Positions 31,481 to 38,720 of a stretch of DNA of 64,000 bases are shown here, one piece after another. How positions within the stretch are numbered: position 1 is the first letter of the stretch; each line of letters begins with the position of its first letter. The translations under genes and the position numbers were made by a program. The notes below the pieces were generated by a model, which searched no databases, was not told the origin of the DNA, and saw only the letters and a list, made by a program, of their open reading frames with translations. The DNA comes from Bin87 sp965203855 (GTDB lineage Bacteria; Chloroflexota; Dehalococcoidia; Lucifugimonadales; UBA3495), in the NCBI GenBank assembly GCA_965203855.1, contig CBDBDN010000008.1, positions 496,001 to 560,000 on the forward strand, given 5' to 3'.

Positions 31481-32056
31481 ATGTTCGCCAAGATGGGCTA
31501 TTACTCCGGGCTGCGCCGCCGACGCCGGCTGCGGTCATTCCTGCTTGCGTTGGCACGCCGGCGCGCGCCGGCAATGACGGCGCTGTTGGCAGCAGCGGCG
31601 GCGCTGGCGGTGTCCATCGGCGCTTGCTCGGCCGGCGAACCGGCCGCCGACTTTTCCGTAACTCTGTTCAACGGAGAGGAATTCCGGCTTTCCGAGCAGC
31701 GGGGCCGCGCCGTGGTAGTCAACTTCTGGTATCCTTCCTGCCCGCCTTGCCGCGATGAAATGCCCGCCTTGCAGCAGGTTTGGGAGCAATATCAGGGACG
31801 CAATGTGCGCCTGCTGGGGCTGTTCGTGCCGCAAGGGTTTGACACCGAGGCTGACGCGCGCCACTTTGTGGACGAGCTGGGGCTGACTTTTGACTTCGCT
31901 ACCGACACGCGCGCGCAGGTAGCCCAAGAATATGACGTGCAGTATTTTCCTACTACCTATTTTATTGACCAGGCCGGACGAGTGCATCTGATGGAAATAG
32001 CCCGAATGGACGCCGCGCGGCTCACCGAAATACTGGACGGGCTGCTCGGAGGCTGA
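31481..32056 (+). CDS. TlpA-like thioredoxin-fold lipoprotein
   Basis: A 191-residue secreted thiol-disulfide protein. A basic N-terminus (RRRRRLRSF) and a hydrophobic stretch (TALLAAAAALAVSIGAC) end in a lipobox with Cys 49, so the protein is probably anchored outside the membrane. The thioredoxin domain carries the CxxC active site in NFWYPSCPPCRDEMP, then FDFATDTRAQVAQEYDV and the cis-Pro region FPTTYFIDQAG. This pattern is that of TlpA/ResA proteins that reduce cytochrome c or copper-site thiols. The next gene, 15 bases on, is a CopD-like membrane protein, which fits a copper or cytochrome oxidase maturation role (inference). The start could also be ATG 31574. Confidence 0.85.
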   Translation: MFAKMGYYSGLRRRRRLRSFLLALARRRAPAMTALLAAAAALAVSIGACSAGEPAADFSVTLFNGEEFRLSEQRGRAVVVNFWYPSCPPCRDEMPALQQVWEQYQGRNVRLLGLFVPQGFDTEADARHFVDELGLTFDFATDTRAQVAQEYDVQYFPTTYFIDQAGRVHLMEIARMDAARLTEILDGLLGG

Positions 32057-32070
32057 CCGAGGCGGTTACG

Positions 32071-32559
32071 ATGACGGTAACGGCGCCGGACATTATTCTG
32101 TTAGCCATCCGGTGGGCGCACGCGCTGGCGGCGGTAACCTGGATTGGCGGCAGCCTGTTTATGCTGCTGGCCGCGCGCCCGGCGCTGCAATCGCTGGGCG
32201 CGCAAAGCAGCCTGGTCGGGCGCGCGCTGGCCGCCGAGTTTCGCCCCATCGTAGCTACCGCTATCGGCGTGCTGATAGTCAGCGGCGTGATACTGGCGGC
32301 GCAGCGGCTGACCGCTGATGCGGCGGGCCTGGCCTACACCGCTTTTCTGGCCGCCAAAATACTGCTGTCGATATACGCTTTCGTCATCGCCTGGCGGCTG
32401 GCGCGGCGGCGCTCGGAGAACGGCGGCGGGTGCGAAAGACGCGGCGGGCGCATCCGCCGGACGCTGCTGGGGCCGGGCGCGCTGGCTGTTATTGGCATCA
32501 TTGTAATCGGGCTGGCCGATGTGCTGGCCTGGCTGTATGAGCGGGGGCTGTCCGAATGA
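32071..32559 (+). CDS. CopD-like four-helix membrane protein
   Basis: A 162-residue protein with four predicted membrane helices (about 8-30, 58-78, 86-106, 132-155). The first helix contains RWAHALAAVTWIGG, where the His and the WxGG pattern recall CopD/DUF4149-type proteins handling copper or haem. The loop between helices 3 and 4 is basic (ARRRSENGGG, RRGGRIRR). It is directly downstream of the thioredoxin-like lipoprotein and probably co-transcribed. Family assignment is by pattern only. Confidence 0.65.
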   Translation: MTVTAPDIILLAIRWAHALAAVTWIGGSLFMLLAARPALQSLGAQSSLVGRALAAEFRPIVATAIGVLIVSGVILAAQRLTADAAGLAYTAFLAAKILLSIYAFVIAWRLARRRSENGGGCERRGGRIRRTLLGPGALAVIGIIVIGLADVLAWLYERGLSE

Positions 32560-32576
32560 CCCCGGACGGGAATAAG

Positions 32577-32606
32577 TTGGATATTTCAGCCCGGCAGTGT
32601 TAGCAT
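32577..32606 (+). promoter_or_regulatory. possible promoter of the nucleotidyltransferase-like/HEPN pair
   Basis: TTGGAT (32577-32582), 18-base spacer, TAGCAT (32601-32606), 41 bases before the start at 32647. Weak on its own but well placed. Confidence 0.35.
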
Positions 32607-32646
32607 AGACCGGCAGTTGAGCAGTCAAAGACTGGAGGCAAGCGCT

Positions 32647-32976
32647 ATGGCTACGCCCGCATCTTTAATCAAATTTGCCGAGGACAACATCACCGCCCTA
32701 CTGTCGGATGCCTTCGCAGATACTATAGCCTTCGGTCCCATCTATGTTGAGCCGTCCGTCGACCCCTACGGCGACGACAACATCGACATCGTCGTGTTTT
32801 ACGACGGCGATTACGCCCTGATGGACCCCAACAAGCTGAACACGGTTGGGACGGAGCTGTGGATGAGATTGAAGGAGATCGGCTTTACCAACATACCGAC
32901 TGACTCGTACATCGACATAGCCGAGCACGACCTTTGGGTCGAGCTCAACAATACCCCGCCGTGGCTGGTGGAATAG
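32647..32976 (+). CDS. small acidic protein, possible nucleotidyltransferase-like partner of HEPN gene
   Basis: A 109-residue acidic protein. ATG 32647 is fixed by GGAGG eight bases upstream. The centre reads DPYGDDNIDIVVFYDGDYAL, an Asp-rich strand-turn-strand that resembles the D-x-D region of minimal nucleotidyltransferases. The usual GSxxxG motif before it is not evident. The C-terminus (YIDIAEHDLWVELNNTPPW) is not recognised. The HEPN gene follows after two bases, an arrangement like MNT/HEPN toxin-antitoxin pairs in which the first gene neutralises the HEPN ribonuclease. The pairing is seen; the function is inferred and the family call is weak. Confidence 0.6.
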   Translation: MATPASLIKFAEDNITALLSDAFADTIAFGPIYVEPSVDPYGDDNIDIVVFYDGDYALMDPNKLNTVGTELWMRLKEIGFTNIPTDSYIDIAEHDLWVELNNTPPWLVE

Positions 32977-32978
32977 CG

Positions 32979-33470
32979 ATGAACTGGCAGCATCTGTTCG
33001 ATGCCGCCCGGATGCTGGCCGGCGTTCCCGTCGCCGGTGCGTCGCCAAGGCTTGGCCGTCCACGGCAGGCAATGCTCCGGCGCGCCATCAGCACGGCCTA
33101 TTACGCTATGTTTCACGCACTCTGCCAAAGCAACGCCGATACGCTCGTTGGCGACGCAGCAACGGGAGACAACGCTGAATTTTGGGCGCGTACTTACCGG
33201 GCTTTAGACCATCGTCCTGCCAAAGACCGGTTGGCTTCCTACGCTTCAGCGGGCGCGCTGGAGATGTCCAATTTCGCCAGCCGGTTTGGCAATTTGCAAA
33301 GCGAGCGCCACGACGCTGACTACAATCCTCGGCGGATGTTTTCACGCTCTCAAGTAATCAATATGATTAACCGCGCCGCAGCGGCCACGCAAGCTTTTTA
33401 CGATATGCCCGCGCCGCAGCGCCGTACACTGGCCGTCCATCTGCTGTTGTCATCACGCAGCCGCGGCTGA
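32979..33470 (+). CDS. HEPN domain-containing protein
   Basis: A 163-residue helical protein. ATG 32979 (MNWQHLFDAARMLAG) is chosen because it follows the upstream stop directly; longer in-frame starts would overlap that gene. HEPN signatures are the helix with RRAISTAYYAMFHALCQ and the later SERHDADYNPRRMFSRSQV, matching the R-x-x-x-D-Y turn of the family, then NRAAAATQAFYD. HEPN proteins are often RNases in toxin-antitoxin, abortive infection or CRISPR contexts, but many are non-catalytic. The catalytic R-x4-6-H motif cannot be assigned with certainty here. It forms a two-gene unit with 32647. Confidence 0.78.
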   Translation: MNWQHLFDAARMLAGVPVAGASPRLGRPRQAMLRRAISTAYYAMFHALCQSNADTLVGDAATGDNAEFWARTYRALDHRPAKDRLASYASAGALEMSNFASRFGNLQSERHDADYNPRRMFSRSQVINMINRAAAATQAFYDMPAPQRRTLAVHLLLSSRSRG

Positions 33471-33475
33471 ATGCA

Positions 33476-33706
33476 ATGCGCCACGACTTGCTGGACATTA
33501 TCGCCTGCCCAATCTGCAAAGGGCCGCTGGATTTGCAGGCCGACGCCATCGCCCCGGATGACGCCGCCGATGCCGGCGAAGTGCGGACGGGAACGCTGTC
33601 CTGCATCCCCTGCAACGAGCGTTACCCCATCGCCGACGGCATCCCCAACCTGCTGCCGCCGGAACTGCGAGATGCGGAGGCGGCGCAATGTCAATGTTCA
33701 AAGTAA
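33476..33706 (+). CDS. Trm112-like zinc-binding protein
   Basis: A 76-residue protein of the Trm112/YcaR family: LLDIIACPICKGPLDL, then LSCIPCNERYPIADGIPNLLP. The two CxxC pairs hold one zinc. Trm112 proteins are small partners that stabilise methyltransferases; bacterial versions are often of unknown role. The segment between the Cys pairs is slightly longer than usual (DDAADAGEVRTG). It follows the HEPN gene after five bases and overlaps the protease-like gene by 19 bases, so all may be in one operon. Confidence 0.85.
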   Translation: MRHDLLDIIACPICKGPLDLQADAIAPDDAADAGEVRTGTLSCIPCNERYPIADGIPNLLPPELRDAEAAQCQCSK

Positions 33707-34065
33707 CCGTCGGCGTAGGCAACCCGGCGGGCGGCGATCTGTCCCCGGTTGACGCCGTTGTGGACACCGGAGCGGCGCATACAATGCTGCCGGCATCCCT
33801 CCTGGAATGGCTCAACATTCGCCCTATGGAGCAGCTGGGCTTCATTCTGGCGGACGGCAGCCGCGTCAAGTACGGCTTTGGCATTGCGCGGCTGGGCATT
33901 GCCGACTACGGAGAACGGCCTTGTGCCGTCATCTTTGGCCCCGAGGATAACTATCTGTTGGGGGCATCCGCGCTGGAAATGTTCAACCTGCTGGTTGACC
34001 CGCACGGCAAGCGGCTGGCGCCGGCAGAGTGGCTGAGACTGGGTTGGGGTGGCCCGCTAGAGTAG
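33688..34065 (+). CDS. retropepsin-like aspartic protease family protein
   Basis: A 125-residue protein with a single aspartic-protease half: VDAVVDTGAAHTMLPASLLE carries the D-T-G-A motif. The flap-like LADGSRVKYGFGIARLGI and the C-terminal LLGASALEMFNLLVDP are typical of bacterial clan AA proteins related to retropepsins, which act as dimers. ATG 33688 overlaps the Trm112-like gene. Biological substrate unknown. The gene is the last of the plus-strand group; the genes beyond are on the other strand. Confidence 0.82.
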   Translation: MSMFKVTVGVGNPAGGDLSPVDAVVDTGAAHTMLPASLLEWLNIRPMEQLGFILADGSRVKYGFGIARLGIADYGERPCAVIFGPEDNYLLGASALEMFNLLVDPHGKRLAPAEWLRLGWGGPLE

Positions 34066-34088
34066 TGCAGCCTTGCCGCAGCCGCCGG

Positions 34089-34448
34089 CTAGTTGCCGCC
34101 GCCGAACAGCCCGCCCAGTCCACCGGCTAGGCCGCCCAAGCCGGACACAACGCCGCCAAAAGTCTCAACCAGGCCGGTCAGGGTTTGGGCCGCCGCAGTG
34201 ATGGTTTCGTAGGCGGCGGCCATGCCCTTGGCAATGTCGGACAGCGTAGCGGATACCGTCGTCAGGTCGTTGGATACCGTTTCCAGGTTTTCGGTTATAG
34301 TAACGGCGGACTCGGACGCCTTTTCGATATTGTCCACGCTGCGGTTCAGCGAGGGATACAGGGTTGCCACCACTGCCACTATGACAACACACAGCACGAT
34401 AACGGCCAGAGCCATTGCGGTCAAAGCCCAGTTTTTGACGGTTTCCAT
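34089..34448 (-). CDS. single-helix membrane protein with methyl-accepting-like coiled coil
   Basis: A 119-residue protein. ATG 34448 (METVKNWALTAM) has AAGGAG eleven bases upstream. A long N-terminal membrane helix (ALAVIVLCVVIVAVVATLY) is followed by heptad-like segments with SVDNIEKASESAVTITENLETV and DIAKGMAAAYETITAAAQ, predicted to be a coiled coil. A glycine-rich tail (LGGLAGGLGGLFGGGN) closes it. It resembles the protein at 36085 in layout. The two flank the triplet of HEPN/PaREP1-like genes, so they may be membrane anchors for that group (inference). Family unknown. Confidence 0.65.
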   Translation of the reverse strand: METVKNWALTAMALAVIVLCVVIVAVVATLYPSLNRSVDNIEKASESAVTITENLETVSNDLTTVSATLSDIAKGMAAAYETITAAAQTLTGLVETFGGVVSGLGGLAGGLGGLFGGGN

Positions 34449-34489
34449 AAGCGTTGCATCTCCTTGATACGGCCGCAACAGCCGCGCCG

Positions 34490-34957
34490 CTAGAACCGGG
34501 CTTGTAGTAAGTCGATAGCATACAGTACATCTGCCGCCGCCTTACCTACTTCTCCGTCCAGCAGGTTGTTTTCGTAAAAATGCTGGTGCAAGGTTTGCGC
34601 CATGTGGAAACCCATACGCAGACGGTCGGCGATGGCGGGGTCAGCGCCGCCGGCCAGGGCGTTGAGTTCTTGGGCCACGCGCAGCAGGCTGCGGTGCGTC
34701 TCTACATTCATACCGTGCGCGGCGGCGATAACTTTGATGGTTTGGGCATAGGCGCCCCACGATTTTTCAGCCGCCTGGCGATACTCGCCGTCGGCCAGGC
34801 ACTTTTCAACCAGCCCCTGGTAATGGGCCAGGTTCCCCTGGTAGGCGTCGCCTTTGTACGCAGCGTCGCCGGAGGATAAGGCAAAGTCGCGACGGCTGCC
34901 GCGCAGCCCGGCGCGTATGGCGTCATCAACCTGTTGGGGCGTGAATGTGGCAGTCAT
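34490..34957 (-). CDS. HEPN/PaREP1-like helical protein, triplet copy 1
   Basis: A 155-residue all-helical protein, one of three tandem paralogs. Shared order: TFTPQQVDDAIRAGLRGSRRDF, then HYQGLVEKCLADGEYRQAAEKSWGAYAQTIK, ETHRSLLRVAQELN, and LHQHFYENN before a final helix (DVLYAIDLLQ). The segment A-D-G-x-Y-R-Q-A-A-E-K-x-W-G and the later LHxxFYEN match the PaREP1/HEPN-like pattern (GDxxQAxEKxWGA, LHxNFYE). Such proteins are known mainly from archaea and Chloroflexota and have no proven function; a HEPN-type fold suggests nucleic acid or nucleotide contact. Confidence 0.72.
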   Translation of the reverse strand: MTATFTPQQVDDAIRAGLRGSRRDFALSSGDAAYKGDAYQGNLAHYQGLVEKCLADGEYRQAAEKSWGAYAQTIKVIAAAHGMNVETHRSLLRVAQELNALAGGADPAIADRLRMGFHMAQTLHQHFYENNLLDGEVGKAAADVLYAIDLLQARF

Positions 34958-35017
34958 AGCCGTCGTCCGTTCCTGTGCCGTTACGGGTACTTGCGGCCTC
35001 CCCCTATGTCAGTGCCG

Positions 35018-35485
35018 CTAAAGCAGCGTTTGCAACAGGTCGATCGCGTCCCGTACCGCCGCTGCCTGCCTGATCACTGCGCTGTCGGGCAAATCATTCT
35101 CGTAAAAATGCTGGTGCAGACTGCGCGCGGCAAGGTAGCCCAATTGAAGCCGGTTGTCAATGTCAGAATCGGTGCTGCCGGCCAAAGCGTTGAGTTCGTA
35201 GGCTACCCTCAGCAGGTTGCGGTGGGTTGCCACATTCATAGCGCGCTCAGCCGCAATGGCCTTGATGGTTTGGGCATAGGCACCCCATGACTTTTCGGCG
35301 GCCTGACGATAGTCGCCGTCGGCCAGGCACTTTTCAACCAGCCCCTGGTAATGGGCCAGGTTCCCCCGGTAGGCGTCGCCCTTGTCCGCAGCGTCGCCGG
35401 GGGATAAGGCAAAGTCGCGACGACTGCCGCGCAACCCGGCGCGTATGGCGTCGTCAACCTGTTGGGGCGTAAATGTGGTAGCCAC
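35018..35485 (-). CDS. HEPN/PaREP1-like helical protein, triplet copy 2
   Basis: A 155-residue paralog of the genes on either side. The first 85 residues are almost identical to them (RAGLRGSRRDFALSPGDAADKG, GDYRQAAEKSWGAYAQTIKA). From about residue 90 it differs more (ERAMNVATHRNLLRVAYELN, TDSDIDNRLQLGYLAARS) before LHQHFYENDLPDS. The sharply unequal divergence points to gene conversion among the copies or selection on the C-terminal half. Intergenic gaps of about 60 bases are also similar to each other. Confidence 0.72.
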   Translation of the reverse strand: MATTFTPQQVDDAIRAGLRGSRRDFALSPGDAADKGDAYRGNLAHYQGLVEKCLADGDYRQAAEKSWGAYAQTIKAIAAERAMNVATHRNLLRVAYELNALAGSTDSDIDNRLQLGYLAARSLHQHFYENDLPDSAVIRQAAAVRDAIDLLQTLL

Positions 35486-35542
35486 AGCAATCGGCTCCTG
35501 TATCGTTTCCGGGTGCTTGCGCCCCCTACCATACTAGCGTCG

Positions 35543-36010
35543 CTAAATCAGCGTTTGCAACAAGTCGATCGCATCCAGTACATTCCTTACTGCTTTGATT
35601 ACCGAAGCGTCGGGCAAGTCGTTTTCGTAAAAGTGCTGGTGCAGACTGCGCGCCGTATGGAAACTATGATCTAGCCAGTCGGCAATGGCAGGATCAGCGC
35701 TGCCGGCCAGAGCGTTGAGTTCTTGGGCCACGCGCAGCAGGCTGCGGTGCGTCTCTACATTCATACCGTGCGCGGCGGCGATAACCTTGATGGTTTGGGC
35801 ATAGGCGCCCCATGACTTTTCAGCGGCCTGACGATAGTCGCCGTCCGCCAGGCATTGTTGCGCCAGCTCCCGGTAATGGGCCAGGTTGCCCCGGTAAGCG
35901 TCGCCCTTGTCCGCAGCGTCGCCAGAGGATAAGGCAAAGTCGCGCCGGCTGCCGCGCAGCCCGGCGCGTATGGCGTCATCAACCTGTTGGGGCGTGAATG
36001 TGGCAGTCAT
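35543..36010 (-). CDS. HEPN/PaREP1-like helical protein, triplet copy 3
   Basis: A 155-residue paralog and the first of the triplet in transcription order. Residues 1-110 are close to copy 1 (including AAHGMNVETHRSLLRVAQELNALAG). The tail (ADWLDHSFHTARSLHQHFYENDLPDASVIKAV) is nearer to copy 2, so the copies look like mosaics of one another. No signal peptide or membrane helix. The membrane-anchored coiled-coil gene at 36085 lies 74 bases upstream on the same strand. Confidence 0.72.
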   Translation of the reverse strand: MTATFTPQQVDDAIRAGLRGSRRDFALSSGDAADKGDAYRGNLAHYRELAQQCLADGDYRQAAEKSWGAYAQTIKVIAAAHGMNVETHRSLLRVAQELNALAGSADPAIADWLDHSFHTARSLHQHFYENDLPDASVIKAVRNVLDAIDLLQTLI

Positions 36011-36084
36011 AACCGTAGCCCTCGCCCTATCCTATGCCGTTCCGGCGCAGCTCCGAAATGGCGCTGCAAAGTCATCAGGCTTGC

Positions 36085-36396
36085 TCAATTGCCCGAAGTC
36101 GCTTTCTCCAGCTCCTCTACATCCAGTTTGAGGCCCTCCTGCACTATTTTGTCGGCAGCGTCGGCCGCCGATTCGGACGCCTGGCGGATGTTGTCCATTG
36201 TGGATTCCAGGTTAGCCACTGTCCCCTGCGCGCTTTCGGCTACGCCTTGGATGGCGGTAGCGGTATTGCTCAGCGCATTGGCGGTCTGGCGCAGCGGTGA
36301 ATAGAGCAGTATGGCAACAACAATGACCACCAGGCTCATCAGAGTGAAACCAACGGCCATTACAATCAAAGAGATGTCGCGGATGCGAACCAGCAT
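36085..36396 (-). CDS. single-helix membrane protein with coiled coil
   Basis: A 103-residue protein with ATG 36396 (MLVRIRDISLIVMAVG), an alternative start three codons earlier, and a weak AGGTG upstream. The membrane helix (LIVMAVGFTLMSLVVIVVAILLY) is followed by helical repeats of chemoreceptor-like character (LSNTATAIQGVAESAQGTVANLESTMDN as a continuous helix). The end is acidic (LDVEELEKATSGN). Same architecture as the protein at 34089. Unknown function; possibly a scaffold for the neighbouring helical proteins. Confidence 0.62.
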   Translation of the reverse strand: MLVRIRDISLIVMAVGFTLMSLVVIVVAILLYSPLRQTANALSNTATAIQGVAESAQGTVANLESTMDNIRQASESAADAADKIVQEGLKLDVEELEKATSGN

Positions 36397-36545
36397 AATA
36401 GGCACCTGTCGGGCGTGTTGAGAGGAACGGCGTAGGCCGGGACGGAATGGGTAGATAGGATAGGGAATCGGAGTCGGGCGGGCAGGGCGGCGCAGGAAAA
36501 TCGTACATCCCGCGCCGCTGCCGTCCCGGTCGTCCGGTAAAAGCG

Positions 36546-37088
36546 TCAGCCGCCGGTAAGAATGGCGACTACTTCGGAGGCCAAGCCCTCGGCGCGTTCC
36601 CGCAAAGCCGGCCGATCCAGGTTCTCAATAGGGTGCGGCGTGAAAATGGTCGGGTAGTCGGCGGCGCCCCACATCCGGGCCATAGCATTGGCGGTAGGGA
36701 TGAAACGGTCGGTGCAAATGGTAGCCGAGGGGAGGCCGGCCTGCTCAACATGGATGCCGTCGTGCACACTGCACGCGCTGCAACTCCCTCAATCGCCGAT
36801 GGCCACCACCACCGAGTCCACATTGGCCACCAGTTCTTGCAACTCGTCCGGGTCGGCGGGCCGGGACGCGCTGGGCTTGCGGAGCCAGCGCACTTCGCGG
36901 ATTTCGTAGCGGTTGCGGAGCACTTCGGCCAGTTCCTCCAGCAGCACATCGGCGTTGCGCTTGCTGTCGTCAATCAGGCCGACGCGGGTGCCGGCCAGCG
37001 AGGGCAGCCGGGGCGCGCCGTCAAAGGGCGCAATCACCGGCTCCGTAACCGGATTGACCAGGGTGTATTCTTGGGTTTGGGTAGTCAT
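36546..37088 (-). CDS. UGSC family selenoprotein (in-frame UGA read as selenocysteine)
   Basis: A 180-residue protein whose frame is interrupted by one TGA (complement of 36789-36791) that I read as selenocysteine at residue 100. The residues around it are VVVAIGD-U-GSCSACSVHDG, i.e. the U-G-S-C signature after which the UGSC selenoprotein family is named. Before it lie TRVGLIDDSKRNADVLLEELAEVL and a Rossmann-like pattern; after it HVEQAGLPSATICTDRF and FTPHPIENLD, all colinear. GGAGGG six bases before ATG 37088 supports the start. A SECIS-like hairpin lies 19 bases past the UGA. Function is unproven; a redox role of the Sec/Cys pair is likely. Gene callers would report two fragments (ending at GD and starting with GTG at 36767). 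Confidence 0.88.
36761..36775 (-). promoter_or_regulatory. bacterial SECIS-like hairpin
   Basis: On the coding (minus) strand CGTGCA-GTG-TGCACG forms a perfect six-base-pair stem with a three-base loop starting with G. The loop begins 19 bases after the UGA. The published bacterial SECIS model asks for an apical loop 16-37 bases from the UGA with a G among its first two bases, so this fits. It lies inside the coding sequence, as bacterial SECIS elements do. Confidence 0.7.
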
Positions 37089-37227
37089 AGTGTCCCTCCT
37101 AGTGGGTATGAAGGGGTTACTTCGCCGGCAGAGTAATGGGCATTATACACCGAATCGCACGCCGGCCGTATCGTATCGCGGCTGGCCTGAGCGACGATAA
37201 GGGTTGCCGTTGTGCCTACTGATACGG

Positions 37228-37617
37228 CTATGCCGCCAATCGTTCCGCATCGGCAATATAGCGGGCGGTTTCCCTGATGCGGCGCTCGGTATCATCCAGC
37301 GGTTCGCAAAACCCCAGATAGAAACAGTCGCCGTGCAGAATGCCTTGCCGTGAGTAATAGCGTTTAACCAGAGTGCGAACCGCCGGATCTGATACTGCCA
37401 AATACCTCAATCCCGTAGAAGTGTCTGGCGTCCTTTCCGGCAAGTCCCCGGTGCGCGCCAGGATTAGGGCGTCCGTGGCCCGCTTGGTGGCGCCCCAGGC
37501 TTTCTCGGCGGCGTTGCGGATTTTGCCCAGCTCCAGCATCTCCAGCGCATCGTCGTAGAGAGTGTGCGCGTCGGCAAAAACGGCGGCGGCGGTATGGTTG
37601 TCGTTGGCAATGGTCAT
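37228..37617 (-). CDS. HEPN/PaREP1-like small helical protein
   Basis: A 129-residue protein. ATG 37617 is set by GGAGGG eight bases upstream. The core DDALEMLELGKIRNAAEKAWGATKRATDALI again shows the xGxxxxAAEKxWGA helix of the triplet proteins, with a divergent remainder (LVKRYYSRQGILHGDCFY, then DTERRIRETARYIADAE). It lies between the UGSC gene and the 37650 gene, on the same strand, 110-140 bases and 32 bases away, so all three are probably transcribed together. Function unknown. Confidence 0.7.
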   Translation of the reverse strand: MTIANDNHTAAAVFADAHTLYDDALEMLELGKIRNAAEKAWGATKRATDALILARTGDLPERTPDTSTGLRYLAVSDPAVRTLVKRYYSRQGILHGDCFYLGFCEPLDDTERRIRETARYIADAERLAA

Positions 37618-37649
37618 ATGATTACCCTCCGCTGGAATCTGGCGCATTA

Positions 37650-38720
37650 TCAAATCGGGCGCACCGCTTTGGTCACGGCGGTAGAGCTCACTTTCGGCCC
37701 CCAGCTGGGTATCACCGACGACATATTGGATTCCTCGCCGCCGGCGAATATGACCAGAATGTCCGCCGGTTCCGGTATCAGCGACACCATCTCGGCCTCA
37801 TCGCCCGGCTCAATATCGCCGCGCAGCACCTGGCCCCGTTTCAAGTCGGCTACGGAACGCCGTATGTTGGCGTGCAGGTATTCCCGAATGCCGTCTTTCG
37901 TCCAGTCGGCCCACAGGCGGCTGTTGCCGGCGAAAGTTACCACAATCTGCCCCTGCCGGATGCCTACCGACGCATCGCCCACCGATCCGGAAGTTGACAT
38001 TGAGGTGCCTAGCGATGACGCCACATCGGCCACGGCGTACAGGATAGCCTCGGGCCGGCCCACGGCGCGCACTTGCCGGGGGCTTTCGCAGGCGAACACC
38101 GTAACGGCGCTGTCCGATGCCGCAAAGCCGCGCTCAATATGCAGCGGCCTCCAGTGCGTTTCGCCTTCCGCCTCGGCGATGCAGTAAGTATATTTGCCGG
38201 GATGCCCGATGACGCTGCGGTCAAACAAGCCGGGAATGGCGGCGCAGGCGTTCATCAGTATCAGGCGGATGGCCCGCCCGATGGTGCCGTTGGCGCGGTT
38301 GCCGGGGCCGAACAGGTTGTTGCGACTGTTGAGGCCAATCTGCCCGGCAACGGGGCCGTTGACGATGCACAGCACGGCCGCGCCGCCCATGCTGGACGAC
38401 GGGCCAACCAGGTTGAACACCGGATCCAGCATCGCCTCGGCAGCCGCCAGCACGACGGGGAAATACTCCGGCCGGCAGCCGGCCATCACCGCATTGGCGG
38501 CGGCTTTCTCCACAGTGATGATGCGACGGCGTTCCGGCAGCTCGCCGATAACATCATCCGGCGCGCGGCCGGCGTATCCGATAAACTCGGCAACGCGGGC
38601 GGTAGTGGGCGGCACAATAGGCAGGCCGTCGCTCCAGCCCAGCTCATAGCCGCGCTCAACGGCGCCCAGGGCGTCATCCCAGGAAGTGGTTGTAGTGTCG
38701 GTAAAGGTAGTAGTAGTCAA
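37650..38720 (-). CDS. conserved protein of unknown function near the UGSC selenoprotein
   Basis: A 356-residue protein beginning with TTG 38720, eight bases after GGAG. Sequence blocks that look conserved: ERGYELGWSDGLPIVPPT, a Cys in VMAGCRPEYFPVVLAAAEAML, GAAVLCIVNGPVAGQIGLN, LFGPGNRANGTIGRAIRLI, HIERGFAASDSAVTVFAC and DILVIFAGGEES. There is no signal peptide or membrane helix. I do not recognise a named domain. The glycine-rich turns and the proximity to the UGSC gene suggest a redox enzyme or its partner, which is inference only. Its 3' end sits 32 bases before the small HEPN-like gene; its start overlaps the stop of the gene at 38717 by four bases. Confidence 0.75.
   Translation of the reverse strand: MTTTTFTDTTTTSWDDALGAVERGYELGWSDGLPIVPPTTARVAEFIGYAGRAPDDVIGELPERRRIITVEKAAANAVMAGCRPEYFPVVLAAAEAMLDPVFNLVGPSSSMGGAAVLCIVNGPVAGQIGLNSRNNLFGPGNRANGTIGRAIRLILMNACAAIPGLFDRSVIGHPGKYTYCIAEAEGETHWRPLHIERGFAASDSAVTVFACESPRQVRAVGRPEAILYAVADVASSLGTSMSTSGSVGDASVGIRQGQIVVTFAGNSRLWADWTKDGIREYLHANIRRSVADLKRGQVLRGDIEPGDEAEMVSLIPEPADILVIFAGGEESNMSSVIPSWGPKVSSTAVTKAVRPI

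Noticed and set aside
36567..36973. Alternative minus-strand frame of 134 codons overlapping the UGSC gene
   Set aside because: It is out of frame with the conserved UGSC reading, has no ribosome binding site and is rich in Trp/Pro as expected for a shadow frame.
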